Below are positions 47,330 to 59,108 of a stretch of DNA of 64,000 nucleotides, in pieces. The notes beneath the pieces are model-generated. The model was not told the origin of the DNA, did not search any database, and saw only the letters and a list, made by a program, of their open reading frames with translations. Where the stretch lies: positions 186,001 through 250,000 of the forward strand of contig NW_026252117.1 of the NCBI RefSeq assembly GCF_025399195.1, read 5' to 3'. Position 1 is the first letter of the stretch, and each line of letters starts with the position of its first letter. The stretch comes from Umbelopsis ramanniana AG. Its lineage: Eukaryota > Mucoromycota > Umbelopsidomycetes > Umbelopsidales > Umbelopsidaceae. The position numbers and the translations under genes are program-made.

Positions 47330-49878
47330 ATGCCTATGACGCCAAAGAGGAAGCGAGCGTTGAACAATGTCATAGACAGCTTTATCCACTGGATGGGGAA
47401 GTTCATTACCTTCTTATTCTCATTCCTCATCGGTCCTGGAATGGCAAGTCTTCTCTTAACATATCGTTGACTGATAAGCGACTTCAATCATAACAGCCTT
47501 CGCGCCCTTTCTTTAGGCCATGTTGAATAACGTCCAAAGTCACAAAATAGAAGATCAATTACAAACGCAGCTTAAGACTTCATCAAATTACAGAGACTGG
47601 CGAGCACAGGCTCAGCGGCTAGACAAGTAGGTTCATCACCGCGTTCCGACAGAAATGTGACTTTTTGCTCTCTCGCTTAAATTAATTCATTCATTCACCT
47701 TGCAGGATGCTTGGTAGGATATGAATGGCGATTATTAATTTATTTTTATATATCCTAACATGCTTCTGCTGATAAGGAAATGATGGCTGGAAAGCTGATC
47801 CCAATTCAAAGCTGTATGATCGATTGTTGATCGAGTATCGACTTCGACATTTAAAGCAAGTTCGAAGGAAGAATGATGTCAACGACATTATATACACTTT
47901 GAGAGGTGGCCTTCTGAGAAATTTTGGCGGAATTTGCGATAGAAAACTGTTTACACGTTCATATATTGGGTAAGGATATGTTGCATTGCTGTAACCTGTG
48001 TGAGCTTCGGCATTAACAACCGTTATCACTTGATAGCACCAAGTCATTGATAGAAGATTATATGGATGAGGTCGTTTCTCAATTGGAATACGTTGAAACA
48101 ACAGGAGAGCTGGATCCACAGACGAAGCTCAAGTTCTTTATGGATACACGACAGAGTTTTGGATGCTCGGCTTTAATATTGCAAGGCGGTGCCACCTTTG
48201 GTACGTCCAATACTTTCCTTTTTTTTTTTTTTCTTTGTGGTGGCGACAACCAAGGCTTCAGAGACTTATTTTACTGACGGATTCACCTGCAGGTTTATAT
48301 CATATTGGAGTTGTAAAAGCCTTGCATGAGCGAGACTTACTACCACGTATCATCAGTGGTACTGCAGTTGGGGCACTGATCGCTGCGTTGATATGTATTC
48401 ATACAGATGAAGAGCTTCCGGTAAGTTTCAGATGAGCGTCAAAGTATAAACACCTCCTGTTCCTAACTTCAATATGTACAGAATGTTCTCAAGCCAGATG
48501 GTATTAATTTAACAGCTTTCTCAAAAAAGAGCCCCAAAGGGTAAGTTCATATTGCAGCTCCAATGTATTAAACGCACACATATTTATGCAATGCTTAGCA
48601 ACGTAAGAAGGAGAATAACAAGGCTATTGAAATACGGTAAATACATCTATGGAATTATTACTCTCAACGTATTATGTCCTCACAGCGATATGTCATATTT
48701 CGTATAGGACATTTGATGGATATAAAAGTTCTTCAAGAGTGTGTTCGCGCTAACGTCGGCGATCTCACTTTCGAGGAAGCATATGATCGAACCAAACGAA
48801 TATTGAACATCAGCGTTTCTTCTAGTAGAACACTTGAGGTTCCACAGCTGTTGAACTACTTGACTGCACCCAATGTCGTATGTGTCCTTTCTAATGAAGC
48901 AAATACCCTAATATGTTATCATTAGCTTCATCAATTAACCTTTACCTTCTTCCTGCAGCTCATTTGGAGCGCTGCCTGCTGCTCTTCAGCATCCATTGGT
49001 TTGTTTGGAAGTAGCGATTTGCTGGCTAAAAACAAGAACGGCGACATTGTTAAATGGAGTTCGTCTGCGGTGAAGTGGAATCACTGGACCGAAGCTAGTG
49101 CGGCAGAGGGTGAAGCGCCTTTACTCCGTCTGTCCGAATTGCTGAATGTCAACCATTTCATTGTCTCACAAGCAAATTCTTACTTTATACCGTTTGTGAG
49201 CAACCAACCTAATGCGCAGCACGACACTCTCTTCCATAAAGTTGTTTACATCATAGCGTCAGAGACCCGGCATCGCTTATTTCAGGTAAATATGCTTGTT
49301 TATTTCTCTTTATATGCCAGCCACTGCAGTGCCCCACTAATCAAGGTTTACAGCTCAATCAAATAAACCTATTGCCTCGAGTATTACGAGGGGTGATTGA
49401 AGAGAAGGTGTCAGGCGACGTGACAATCGTTCCGTCTCTTTCTCTAAAGGTAATCTAGAATAATTTGATCGTGAATCATCCAACAGCATCTCATACCTTG
49501 CTACATAGGACTTTAGCACTGTGTTTGCCAACCCTACTCAATCCTTGTTGGGTTATTGGTAAGAAAGCGATATCAGAATATGCTGATCTATGAATAAAAT
49601 TTTGCGAATCGCTAACCCTTCCTCTAATGCACAGGATACTGAAGGGTGAGCAGTCTACATGGCCACTCATCTCATTAACGGAATCACGTTGTAAAATCGA
49701 ACTAGCACTTGATAGAGGTAAGAGTCATGTGGCGGTACTAAATTCGCTTTATATCATATTGATCTGTCCGTTACAACCATTAGCACTTCTAAGGATGCGA
49801 GCCACTTCCGAAAATGCACCCATCATTGTGCACAACAAGGTGTTCAGTCATAAGAAACGAGCCAAATCGATGAACTGA
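47330..49878 (+). CDS. Patatin-like (TGL/SDP1 family) protein, catalytic residues replaced
   Basis: Fourteen exons: 47330-47443, 47517-47626, 47706-47713, 47777-47969, 48037-48200, 48293-48420, 48482-48540, 48599-48636, 48708-48877, 48959-49285, 49354-49449, 49509-49558, 49635-49717, 49784-49878; 544 aa. The family layout is intact: a hydrophobic N-terminus (FITFLFSFLIGPG), RLDKMLGNDGWK, SYIGTKSLIEDYMDEV, oxyanion loop LQGGATFGLYHIGVVKAL, and NVNHFIVSQAN. The nucleophile elbow reads G-T-A-V-G (Ala at 221; codon 48364-48366) where active members have G-T/S-S-V-G. The Asp motif W-x-D-G-S reads W-T-E-A-S (49085-49099). Both members of the Ser-Asp dyad are thus missing in an otherwise open, well-spliced gene. 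I infer a pseudoenzyme, perhaps a lipid-droplet or regulatory partner. Intron 1 uses a GC donor and exon 3 is 8 nt. Confidence 0.9.
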
Positions 49879-50108
49879 TGTATAAAGCTAGACAGCACAG
49901 AACACTTGCAATCAATAGATAAATCAACTGTCAACCACAGTAATTATTTGAAATTTGAATGTGAACATGGCATTTTGTTATCTATTGCGTGAATCATATT
50001 CCAAAAAGCGTGCAAATGTGAAGAGAATGTAAAAGGGGACAAATGTACAGTTTTAAAAAGATATCTGAAGGGAGAAAGCTTAGATTACAGCAAGAAAACT
50101 ACAGCAGA

Positions 50109-50798
50109 TTAATAAACGAGCTTCTCATCCTAAAAGAGTGGAAAACATGGGTCAATAACAAAGCCAAAATAAAGAGAGGATCAAATAGCAGGCAGGCATC
50201 ATGATGACTTACCAATTGCTGAGCTTCCTTGAAGCACTCCTCGTAGAGTTCCTTATAATCTTCAAAATCCTTGTCATTCTTCTTGCCAGCGACAACCATG
50301 ATGCAGGAAGTAGGTCGCTTGGTAGAAGCAGCAGTACCAAGATCCTCCTTGGAAGGAATGAAAACGTATGGAACTTGTTGATCCTCGCACAAAACGGGGA
50401 GATGGGTGATAACGTCGATTGGTGAGATGTCACCAGCAATGATAACGAAACCCTTCTCACCCTTGCGAACACCCTTGACAACGTCCTTCACACCACGTCT
50501 GACCTTCTTAGCCTTGGAAGCTGTGGGAAAAGCAAAAAACACCGGTTAGTATATAGAGGACAGACGTAAAAGGCAAAGCAGACGTGCAGAGAGAGAGATC
50601 TATGCAAATCAAGAACGCAATGAATCATAATATGAAATCGGGATGCGCACCTTTCTTGACAGTCTTCAAAAGCTTCTTGTTGAGTTTCTTTTCGGCAAGA
50701 GGATGGGCAATAGGAGCAATGTCCAAAACTCTGGTCTCTTCCTCGTTATCGGATCCTGCAGATTGCTTGACCTTCTTTTCCTTCTTTTCCTTGCCCAT
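50109..50798 (-). CDS. NHP2: H/ACA snoRNP protein NHP2
   Basis: Core protein of H/ACA snoRNPs, which guide rRNA pseudouridylation in the nucleolus. Exons are 50798-50651, 50520-50213 and 50129-50109, giving 158 aa, as in yeast (156). The N-terminus is Lys/Glu-rich (MGKEKKEKKVKQ), then PIAHPLAEKKLNKKLLK. The L7Ae/L30e fold follows: RRGVKDVVKGVRKGEKG, IAGDISPIDVITHLPVLCED, VPYVFIPSKEDLGTA, KRPTSCIMV. The last coding exon is 21 nt and adds DEKLVY. No snoRNA box motifs were found in its two introns. Confidence 0.95.
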
Positions 50799-51392
50799 GT
50801 TTATAATGTGTTGAAAGGGTTAATGAATCGAATCGCCGCTGTTTCGTCTAGAAAAAAAAAAAAGCGTTTGGGACTTCACCTTTGACAAGCCACCCGGTCC
50901 CCGAAAAAATTGCACACATTAATTTGATCAGCGAATATGGACGGCTTTTTCTTGGTGGACCGCGTGCCTCCGACGTTGCTTTGAGATATTCAGCCTAGAT
51001 GGCTTTTACAAACATGCTCTGCGGTAAAACCATGTAATGGAGAAGATTATATATATATCAAATCATAAAAGCCGTGCTTCTTACTCGTTATAATGGAAGA
51101 AAATCAGTCAATGATGTACGAGCGAGTTCAGTTGAAATTATCTGGTAGCCCATGCGTGGAATGATATTCTATGCCAGGATATCTTAGCTGTCAGTCATAT
51201 CATTCAATGCTTTCTCTTCTAGTTTCCTCTACTAATTGCACAACTTTGCATAGTAGTGTGAAGTACTGTCGTTATTTGCACGGACTGATACCAGGCTATG
51301 GCGAAAAATAAACTCCGCGGTAAGGCTGCTAAATTTTGAAGCTGAAAATTGCCAGGCGCGTTTCCAGACACGACTTGTCGGCACACTACGCG
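50799..51392. promoter_or_regulatory. Divergent promoter region: NHP2 and Swi3/Tipin
   Basis: Contains an A12 tract just upstream of NHP2 and a GAAAAAATT stretch near 50906, weakly like yeast RRPE. No gene. Confidence 0.45.
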
Positions 51393-52535
51393 ATGGACGA
51401 TTACGACACATTCTCTGCAGCTCAAGATGAGCAAATCTCGTCAACTCAGTTGGACCCGTTAGCTCCAACTGACCCTACATTACGTGCAGAACAGGAAAAA
51501 GACAAGACGAAAATAAAAAAGAGAACAGCAGCCATCTCACTTGACCCCAAGCTGTAAGTGTTACTGCTCAGGCTTACGCTTACATAGCTTGAAAAGCGAC
51601 TGAAACGATTGCTATGGCAGCCTTTTAGGAGACAAGGGCCTTTCACGGCTTCGGCGACAAGGAAAAGTCATGAAGTTTTATGGCAAAGGACGCGAGGTAA
51701 TGGAGCGGCTGGTATCGAGCAGTAACATCAATTGGTTTACTTATCCCGGTTTATCATGTTCTACCACACATTAGGATGAAGACTTGAAGCGGATCATGGA
51801 ATTTTACCAAATGTGGGCTCATAGCTTGTACCCACGTCTAAACATGAAGGATTTTTCTGACCGAGTAGTCAAGGTTTGCAGCAAACGCCAGTGCAAGGTA
51901 CTCTCACACATTATGCGATATGCTTCTTTTCCCATATGGATGCTAATGCAATACTGCTTCTCACAGGAAACACTGAATGTATGGAGACAGGAGTTGGTAG
52001 AAAACAAATCAGTAGAAAGCATGGAAGGCGGATTTACAGGAATAACCATCGAAGGTAAATTGACTGTGCACCAGGTTACGTGCTAGCTGAAACGAAGACT
52101 TTTTTCCTCACATATGCTATACAGATGATGCCAATGAAACGAATGCTAGCAGAAGTGCCGGTGTAGATGATATCTGGGGGGTAAGTACACGTTTTTCAAG
52201 TACTCTAGTCATGAAAACCCATAGCTGATCTGACGCTGCTTCAGAGCGCTGCAAATCCCCCAACCGATCCATTTTTCCAATCGCTAAGCCCATCGTCGCC
52301 GCCGCCCAGTGTTTCTACGGCATCGACTGATCAACAATCTGTGTCATTGACGGAGGAGCAGAAGAGAAAAATAGACGAAAATAGGTTGAAAGCCCTCGCC
52401 AAACGACGTGCGCAAGTTTCCAATCCCACATCGACTCCATCAAATCAGACACAGGAGATGCACTGGGATGAGTTAGAAGATATGGAAGCTCAAGCGGAAG
52501 AAGAGTACGAAGATCCTGCAGAGGAATACGTCTAG
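51393..52535 (+). CDS. Replication fork protection subunit Swi3/CSM3 (Tipin-like)
   Basis: Partner of Swi1/Timeless at replication forks, needed for checkpoint signalling and fork stability. Exons are 51393-51553, 51621-51696, 51775-51897, 51967-52054, 52125-52180 and 52245-52535, giving 264 aa. The Swi3 domain spans about residues 50-135: LDPKLLLGDKGLSRLRRQ, KFYGKGREDEDLKRIMEFYQ, MWAHSLYPRLNMKDFSDRV. The C-terminal half is disordered and acidic, with a conserved-looking DDIWG patch near 165 that may bind RPA, as reported for animal Tipin (inference). It ends EEEYEDPAEEYV. An AATAAA lies at 52605-52610. Confidence 0.92.
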
Positions 52536-52786
52536 TTATATGTATCATAGTTGAAATTTGACATTGGATTTATAACCTTTGTCAATCTTGTATATTGTCG
52601 TTTAAATAAACAAAGAAAGAACGAAAAAGGGAAAAAGTCAAAGAGTTGGGAAGGATACTTCTTGGTAAGGGTTGGTATATGTGCAAAGAAGAAACAGAAA
52701 TTCAAAAAAAGATATACACAATAGAAAATAAAAAAGAGCAAGCATTTAACCTTTACGAAATGCGTTATGAAAAATGGGTTGCTTGC

Positions 52787-55283
52787 TTAGACTTGAGTCA
52801 TCCTCTGTACTTTGACATTCTTATCATCATCTACGATGTTCTGGGCAACCGCAGCGTCATCTGCAGCGATGGCCGCAGTAACACCATCTACTTGATCTTT
52901 AGTAAAATACATGGGAGGCTTTCGTTGCAGTACAACCTCACGGTCTATGACAACGTGCTTGATGTGTGAATCAGGAGCCTCGAACATTGGATCGAGAAGC
53001 AACGATTCCTATTGTGAAAAAATGGGTTAAACCATCGTAACATCCATGTTGACGTGAGATAGCGAACGATCACTTACCACAATGCGTCTCAATCCACGAG
53101 CACCCGTTTGTTTCTCAGAGGCTTTGCGTGCAATTTCCTCCAGGGCAGAGCTTGTGAAATGGAGGCCAATGTCATTGAAACCGAACAGGGTTTGATATTG
53201 TCGAATGAGCGAATTCTTAGGTTCAGTCAATACTCTGATAAGGTCACGAATCGACAGGTTCTTAACCGAGGCTACCACAGGTAAACGGCCAACGAACTCT
53301 GGGATGAGGCCATACTTGATTAAATCTATGATGAAATGATCGTTTAATACTGTTTCACAAATATTGCGGTATCTTTTGCCAGTACAACTTTTGTTTTAAA
53401 AAAGTGAAACTTACCAGTAGGCTCGACATCATTCAGGATATGAGGTACATTTTCGCCACTGTTTTTGATATCTTCACTGCTCTTGATGGGAGCATCGAAC
53501 CCAATGGACTACACGAGAGATGTTTTACCATTAGTAGATGTTTTTACAACTGCTGCATTATCTTTTGTTTAGTCCCAAAACTCACTCCTTTGGCGATGCG
53601 ATCACTGATAATCTTGTCCAGACCAATAAATGCGCCACTTAGGATAAAGAGAATGTTGCTAGTGTCGACAGAGTACACTTCACCTTTGGAGTTGTTTTGC
53701 CCTGGACCCAATCCAGCCCCAGCAGCCGGTGGCTTCTTGCTCGAACTACTGGCGCCTGTCTTATCTGTTACATTGACGATGGTACCTTCTAGCATACGCA
53801 ACAATGCCTGTTGTACACCTTCACCAGAGACATCTTTGGACGCAGAGTTCATATCGGATCTTCTCGAAATCTTGTCAATTTCATCAATGAACACGATACC
53901 AGACTCAGCTTTCTTGACATCGAAATCGCAACTCTAGATAGACCATGTGTGAACATCCAGTATAGCTTTGCACATGATGCATTGCTTCCGTCTGTAGACT
54001 TACCTGTAACAATCTGTGAATAACAAGCTCAACGTCCTCTCCTACGTAGCCAGCCTGAGTAAACGGGGTAGCATCCGACATGGAAAACGGTACTTGCAAA
54101 ACCTTGGCCAACGTTCTGGCTAACAGTGTTTTTCCTAAAATCGTGCATGAAATAGTCAGACCACCAGCTCGCACTTCCAGTCGATCCGTAATTCTCCCAT
54201 ACCTGAACCAGTCGGTCCTACAAGCAGCACATTGCTCTTATCCAAGGTTGGAGCATCTTCTCCTGTGGCGGACATTATTTTGGCTTCATTCTGGCTTCTC
54301 TCGTTGGTGTTAGAGTTTTGTGAAGGTGGGTTTATCCACCCTCGTCGTTGCCATGAGGAATTGGATATATACTGCGGAACCACCGAAACTATATACGGAA
54401 TTGTGAGTGCTCAGAAACCTTACTTCGCTACCGCCTTTCCCCATCACTTACATCTGCCATACTTATCGTAAATGATACGATCAGTAGGAACCAGTTCTGT
54501 GCCATTCGCATTCGGAGTGTAGTAATCTGCCTGCTGCTGAGATGGAATAGTTGGATGATGCTGGTGCTCTCCTTGATATCGATCGTCCAATTCAGCAGTA
54601 GGGGGATAAAGCTCTTGCCTAAGTTGTTGATCATCTTGCTGTAATGTGACGTTGGACCTCGTACGGTTATAATGATTGTATACAGCGACTGCTAATATCC
54701 GTTTGGCCTTTGTTTGCCCAATGACAAAGTCGTCAAGGTGCTTAACAATCTGTGAACCAATGAGCGGCGGAGATTAGTTGAAACTTTTTCGTCGTGTGAT
54801 TTTTCGGACATTACAGCGGATAGAAGGTTGGTAATGCACGGAGATACTTACAGTTCTAGGATTACTGACAGAGGCACTGACAGATTCAAATGCATTGACA
54901 TATTGCGCGTTAGCCATGGTATCTGCAGGAGCCCCACTGCCATATTCATATTGGTCATAGCCTGCAGATGACGCTTCTTTCTGCTGTGAAGACCGTGTAG
55001 TAAGGGCGGCAAAGGGCTTTGGAGATGGCGGCGGTTGTTCATTACCAGCTTCACCTTTGTTGTTATTACTTGTAGACTTCCAACGTAGCTGAGAGCCTTG
55101 ACGTGATGCAGACTTGGTATCTTCCCAACGGCTCAGTGCCACAGAGCTGATATATCGAGAACGAAAGCACCCTGTAGTAGGCAATAGCAACCGTCGGGTG
55201 GAGGAATGAGTCAAGTAGGAGCTTTTAAGGTAAGAGCTTTTGAAGGAATGCATAGTGGTAAATGCTTGATTGAAGGTTCTCAT
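52787..55283 (-). CDS. ClpX-type AAA+ unfoldase, mitochondrial
   Basis: Hexameric mitochondrial unfoldase. Exons are 55283-54852, 54749-54452, 54388-54203, 54134-54004, 53933-53586, 53508-53415, 53325-53078 and 53008-52787, giving 652 aa. A Ser/Arg/Thr-rich presequence, without the bacterial zinc-binding domain, is followed by [17 protein letters not shown]. Then come Walker A GPTGSGKT (built across intron 3), pore loop AGYVGEDVE, Walker [24 protein letters not shown], the ClpP-docking tripeptide IGF (53497-53505), [13 protein letters not shown] and sensor 2 [10 protein letters not shown] poorly conserved linker of about 100 residues precedes Walker A, as in eukaryotic ClpX. The start at 55283 is the first ATG; one at 55253 is possible. 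Confidence 0.95.
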
Positions 55284-56379
55284 GGGGACAGAGAAAACAG
55301 CAAGTGAAGACGACGACCCTTTGCCTTGCTATGTTATTGGCCGTGGTCACATGCCTGGGGGTTTTGGAAATGGCAGGATTGATTACCAAAAACAGGCTTC
55401 TGATTAAGAGATCATCCCAGTGGGTTTTCCTTACTTGCTGGAAGCAAAGCTGTCTGAAGTTGGTTGCTTCATACATGGTTTGAACGAATAAAGACATCAT
55501 ACAGAAATGCAATGGATGACTTCGTATGTCACAATAGCTTATATAACTGGCGCTATTTCTGCATCCATGGATCTGAGTCGTCAAGTAGATTAAACGTCAC
55601 TGACCTGCAAAGAACATTCACATTTTGCACTACAGTTTATGATTACAATGAGAAGTGAGATGAGAGAATATGTGTATGGTACGTTGCCGTATGACGCCAG
55701 ATCTATAACTGTATGGTCTAGTGCAAAGATATTTTTCTGCCTTCAAGTCTAGATAAGAGTTCAACTGAACTATCATCTGTAAATTCGATTGACGTTATCA
55801 AGATTGGACCAATGTAAGATCAGCATGGTTCTTAAAGGTATCAATCGAAGTACACTATCATTGGATAGAACTCCACCTTTCACCGCTTGTTCCACAGGTT
55901 CCAACTCAATCAGATCGGTGAATTTGTTTTGGGCATGCTAACAAAAAGGCAAAATTGCAGCTTCATCATTTGCTGAAGTGCATAGTTCAGGTACCATTGC
56001 ACACAAGATACATTGGGTGTTATACTCTGACCATGAATACCCGATTTTAGTCTCAATTGACTAGGCGATGAGAAACAGGTACTTTTGGTTTTCGTCGAGA
56101 TAAAACGCTCACGCACAGAAATGCCGGAAACTACTGTGCTATGCGCTTGTAAATGTGAACTATGGCTAGCATACAATGTCATTATTGAAGTGTCTACGAG
56201 GAAGGCATTTCTCCGCGGCATTTGATTGGCGCTGTATGTTGCTTACCACATTGTAAATTTGTGGTAAATCATTGTTTAATTTTTATTGGCTGTGAACCTG
56301 ATCAAATTGAGTCGGCTGCTGCCCAAAAAAGAAGTGAAGAAAAAAAAAGTTTCAGTGTCGTACATGTCAGAGATTGGCC
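55284..56379. promoter_or_regulatory. Divergent intergenic region: ClpX and LCB2
   Basis: About 1.1 kb without a supported gene. Open frames on both strands are short and lack motifs. The end next to LCB2 has an A-rich run (56321-56349). Confidence 0.45.
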
Positions 56380-56399
56380 ATGACCACCATCGACAGTAA
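56364..56399 (+). promoter_or_regulatory. uORF of 11 codons overlapping the LCB2 start out of frame
   Basis: An ATG at 56364 opens [11 protein letters not shown] and stops at TAA 56397-56399, past the LCB2 ATG at 56380. Ribosomes that use it would miss the LCB2 start. It matters only if transcription begins upstream of 56364. Confidence 0.45.
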
Positions 56400-58926
56400 T
56401 CCAAGTTCATCTTCAGCAAAGCTTGCAGTACCGTCTGCTAATGCAAGCGATGGTAAAAGCACCGGCGGTCGTGCTCGAGCATTCTCCTTATCAACCATCA
56501 TGGCTGGTAGAGCCCGCCGATCTTATTCGGTATCATCAGCTTACCCACCTACCAGCAATCCAAGTTTGTATCTATCCCCTCCCCGCTCATCGGGGGACCA
56601 CACCTTCAGTATAAATGCAGATATACCGTTGCCATATCCTCCCGGATCGTCCCCTTTGAGCGATGTTACAAAATTGCAACAGTTCAGTTCACTCTCTGTA
56701 TCTGTGGCACAAAGAAGAAACTCCACTGCTGCTTTACGGCGAAAGTATGAGGATTTGGAGCAGAAACTCGAGGCTACTCCGTTATGGGTTTTGGTATCTA
56801 CGTATCTGAACTACCTGATCTTGATTTTGTACGGCCATTTACGAGATATCCTCGGCAAAGTCTTCAAACGAGATGAATATGCTCATTTACGTACCCACAA
56901 CGTTTGTATCCTGTCCTACCACTTCCGATCCCCCCACTCTTGGCCTAGTACTAACAACGTGACTTGAACAGGGATATGCTCCGTTAGTCTCTGATTTCGA
57001 TTCTTTCTACACACGCCGATTGTACATGCGAATTCGGTAGGTTTCTTTCACCAAAAAGTTTTATAATCATTCAAGTGGAACCGATTTTAAACTTTAATTC
57101 CCCAATTTTTCAGCGATTGCTGGAATAGACCTATCACAGGTGTCGCTTCTCGTACGGTCAAGTTGTTGGACAGAACAAGCGATGACTTTAACAAAACCTT
57201 TAGGTTCGTTACATGTTTACCTGTTTAGTATGGCTGATCGGAACAGACACTGATGTTATCTACTTTTCCCCAGTTTGACTGGCACTACCACCGAAGCCGT
57301 CAATTTTGCTTCATATAACTATTGTAAGTTAGAAACCACCGCATTGAAGTAGTTGAAGCATGCGGTACTAACCGTTTAACTCCAGTGGGTTTTGCTCAGA
57401 GCGCCGGAGAATGTGCTGATGCAGTTGAAGAAACTGTAAAGACCTTGGGTGCCTGCAGTAGTAGCCCTCGATCTGAAGCTGGTGGAAGCAGCTTACATCG
57501 TCAGCTTGAAGGCAAGGTAGCACAGTTTGTTGGAAAGCCGGCCGCTATCGTTGTTTCCATGGGGTTTGCTACAAATTCGACAACCATTCCTACATTGGTT
57601 CGAAAGGGCTGTTTGATCATTAGTGACGAATTGAACCACAGTTCTATCATCTTTGGAGCCCGACTTTCTGGAGCTTCCATTCGTGTCTTCAAGCATAACA
57701 ACATGGACAGCTTGAAACTTTTGCTGCAAGAGGTTATCTCGCAAGGCCAACCTCGTACTCACCGACCTTGGAAGAAGATCATGGTGATTGTTGAAGGCTT
57801 GTGTAAGTGAAGCGACTTCCTGGAAAGGTTAAGATCAATCCCATTTTCCAGCATTTCTCATTTTTTCCACCAATCAGATTCCATGGAAGGCTCCATTGTC
57901 AATTTGCCTGCTCTCGTACAACTTCGCAAACAATTTGGCGTATGTATCTATCGTGCCCGTCCATAATGCTAATGGAAGCAAACTAACCGAGATCGTTATG
58001 CAGTTCTATCTTTACGTCGATGAAGCACATTCTATTGGTGCTTTGGGTGAACGTGGAGGGGGTGTTTGTGACTTTTATGGTAAAGATAGCTCTTCCTATC
58101 ACAATCAATGCCAATACGGTACTGACTATTGTTGTCAACTATAGGTATTAGTCCATCTCATGTTGATATCCTTATGGGCACATTCACGAAATCATTTGGC
58201 GCTGCTGGTGGATACATTGCTGCCAATAAGGTAGGAGTTGACATGAAGTTGAATTGCAGTACGTCCAAGAAGTAACAAAGTGAGCTTACACCAAATGCAT
58301 TTTATAGGAAATCATTGATTATCTACGATTGAAGAATCATTCATTTGCATACGCTGAATCCATCACTCCTCCTGTGGCTCAGCAAATTTTGACTAGCATT
58401 ACAATCATTCGTGGCGACGACGGTACCAATGAGGGACGCAAACGTATTCAGCAACTGGCCGATAATTCCATTTACTTTGCTGCTCGTCTTCGAGAAATGG
58501 GATTCATTGTTTATGGCGATGAAGGAAGTCCTGTCATCCCTCTTCTGGTCTTTAACCCAGCCAAAATACCGTATGTTTGCAAAAAGATTCTGCTCGTCGC
58601 ATTGTCTGGTCACCCAGTTAGAACTAATCATCACTTTTATTATCTACAGTGCATTTTCTCGCGAGTTATTACAAAGAAAAATTGCTATTTGCGTTGTTGG
58701 ATATCCCGCAACCCCCATTATTACCGCACGAGCACGCTTCTGTGTTTCTGCTTCGCACACACGAAAAGACCTTGGTAAGCTACATTCGATTGTTCTGACT
58801 TACACCACTCACCCGCTAACGGTTTGTCTTCCATCACCCGCAGACTATGCTCTGGAGCATATTAGTGAGATTGGTGATACTTTGATGCTCAAGGTCTCCC
58901 GAGCAGCTAGAAAAAAGTTAGAATAG
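56380..58926 (+). CDS. LCB2: Serine palmitoyltransferase subunit 2 (LCB2)
   Basis: PLP-dependent catalytic subunit of the first step of sphingolipid synthesis, in the ER. Exons are 56380-56901, 56972-57036, 57114-57203, 57274-57323, 57386-57802, 57878-57939, 58004-58079, 58145-58230, 58308-58570, 58650-58774 and 58844-58926, giving 612 aa. A Ser/Pro-rich N-terminal extension of about 115 residues precedes the helix [19 protein letters not shown] and [21 protein letters not shown]. Then come [42 protein letters not shown] and the PLP-lysine motif [13 protein letters not shown] (Lys near 442). The end reads [20 protein letters not shown]. The start at 56380 was chosen as the first in-frame ATG. 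Confidence 0.96.
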
Positions 58927-59108
58927 AATAGTTAATTTTTGTGATCTATCCCTGTTGTTGTGTTTAACAGACCTGTATCATATCAGTATTTATGCAAAAT
59001 CAAACTAAAAGCATGCTTCCCAACTTTTTTCTTTGCAAATTTGTGCCTGCCCGTCTTTTGTGTATTGAACAGACTTTTTATCTTGCTCCCCATCGGCTCT
59101 TCTTCAAA

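Noticed and set aside
50521-50650. Possible snoRNA in NHP2 intron 1
   Set aside because: No proper C/D or H/ACA box pair could be found.
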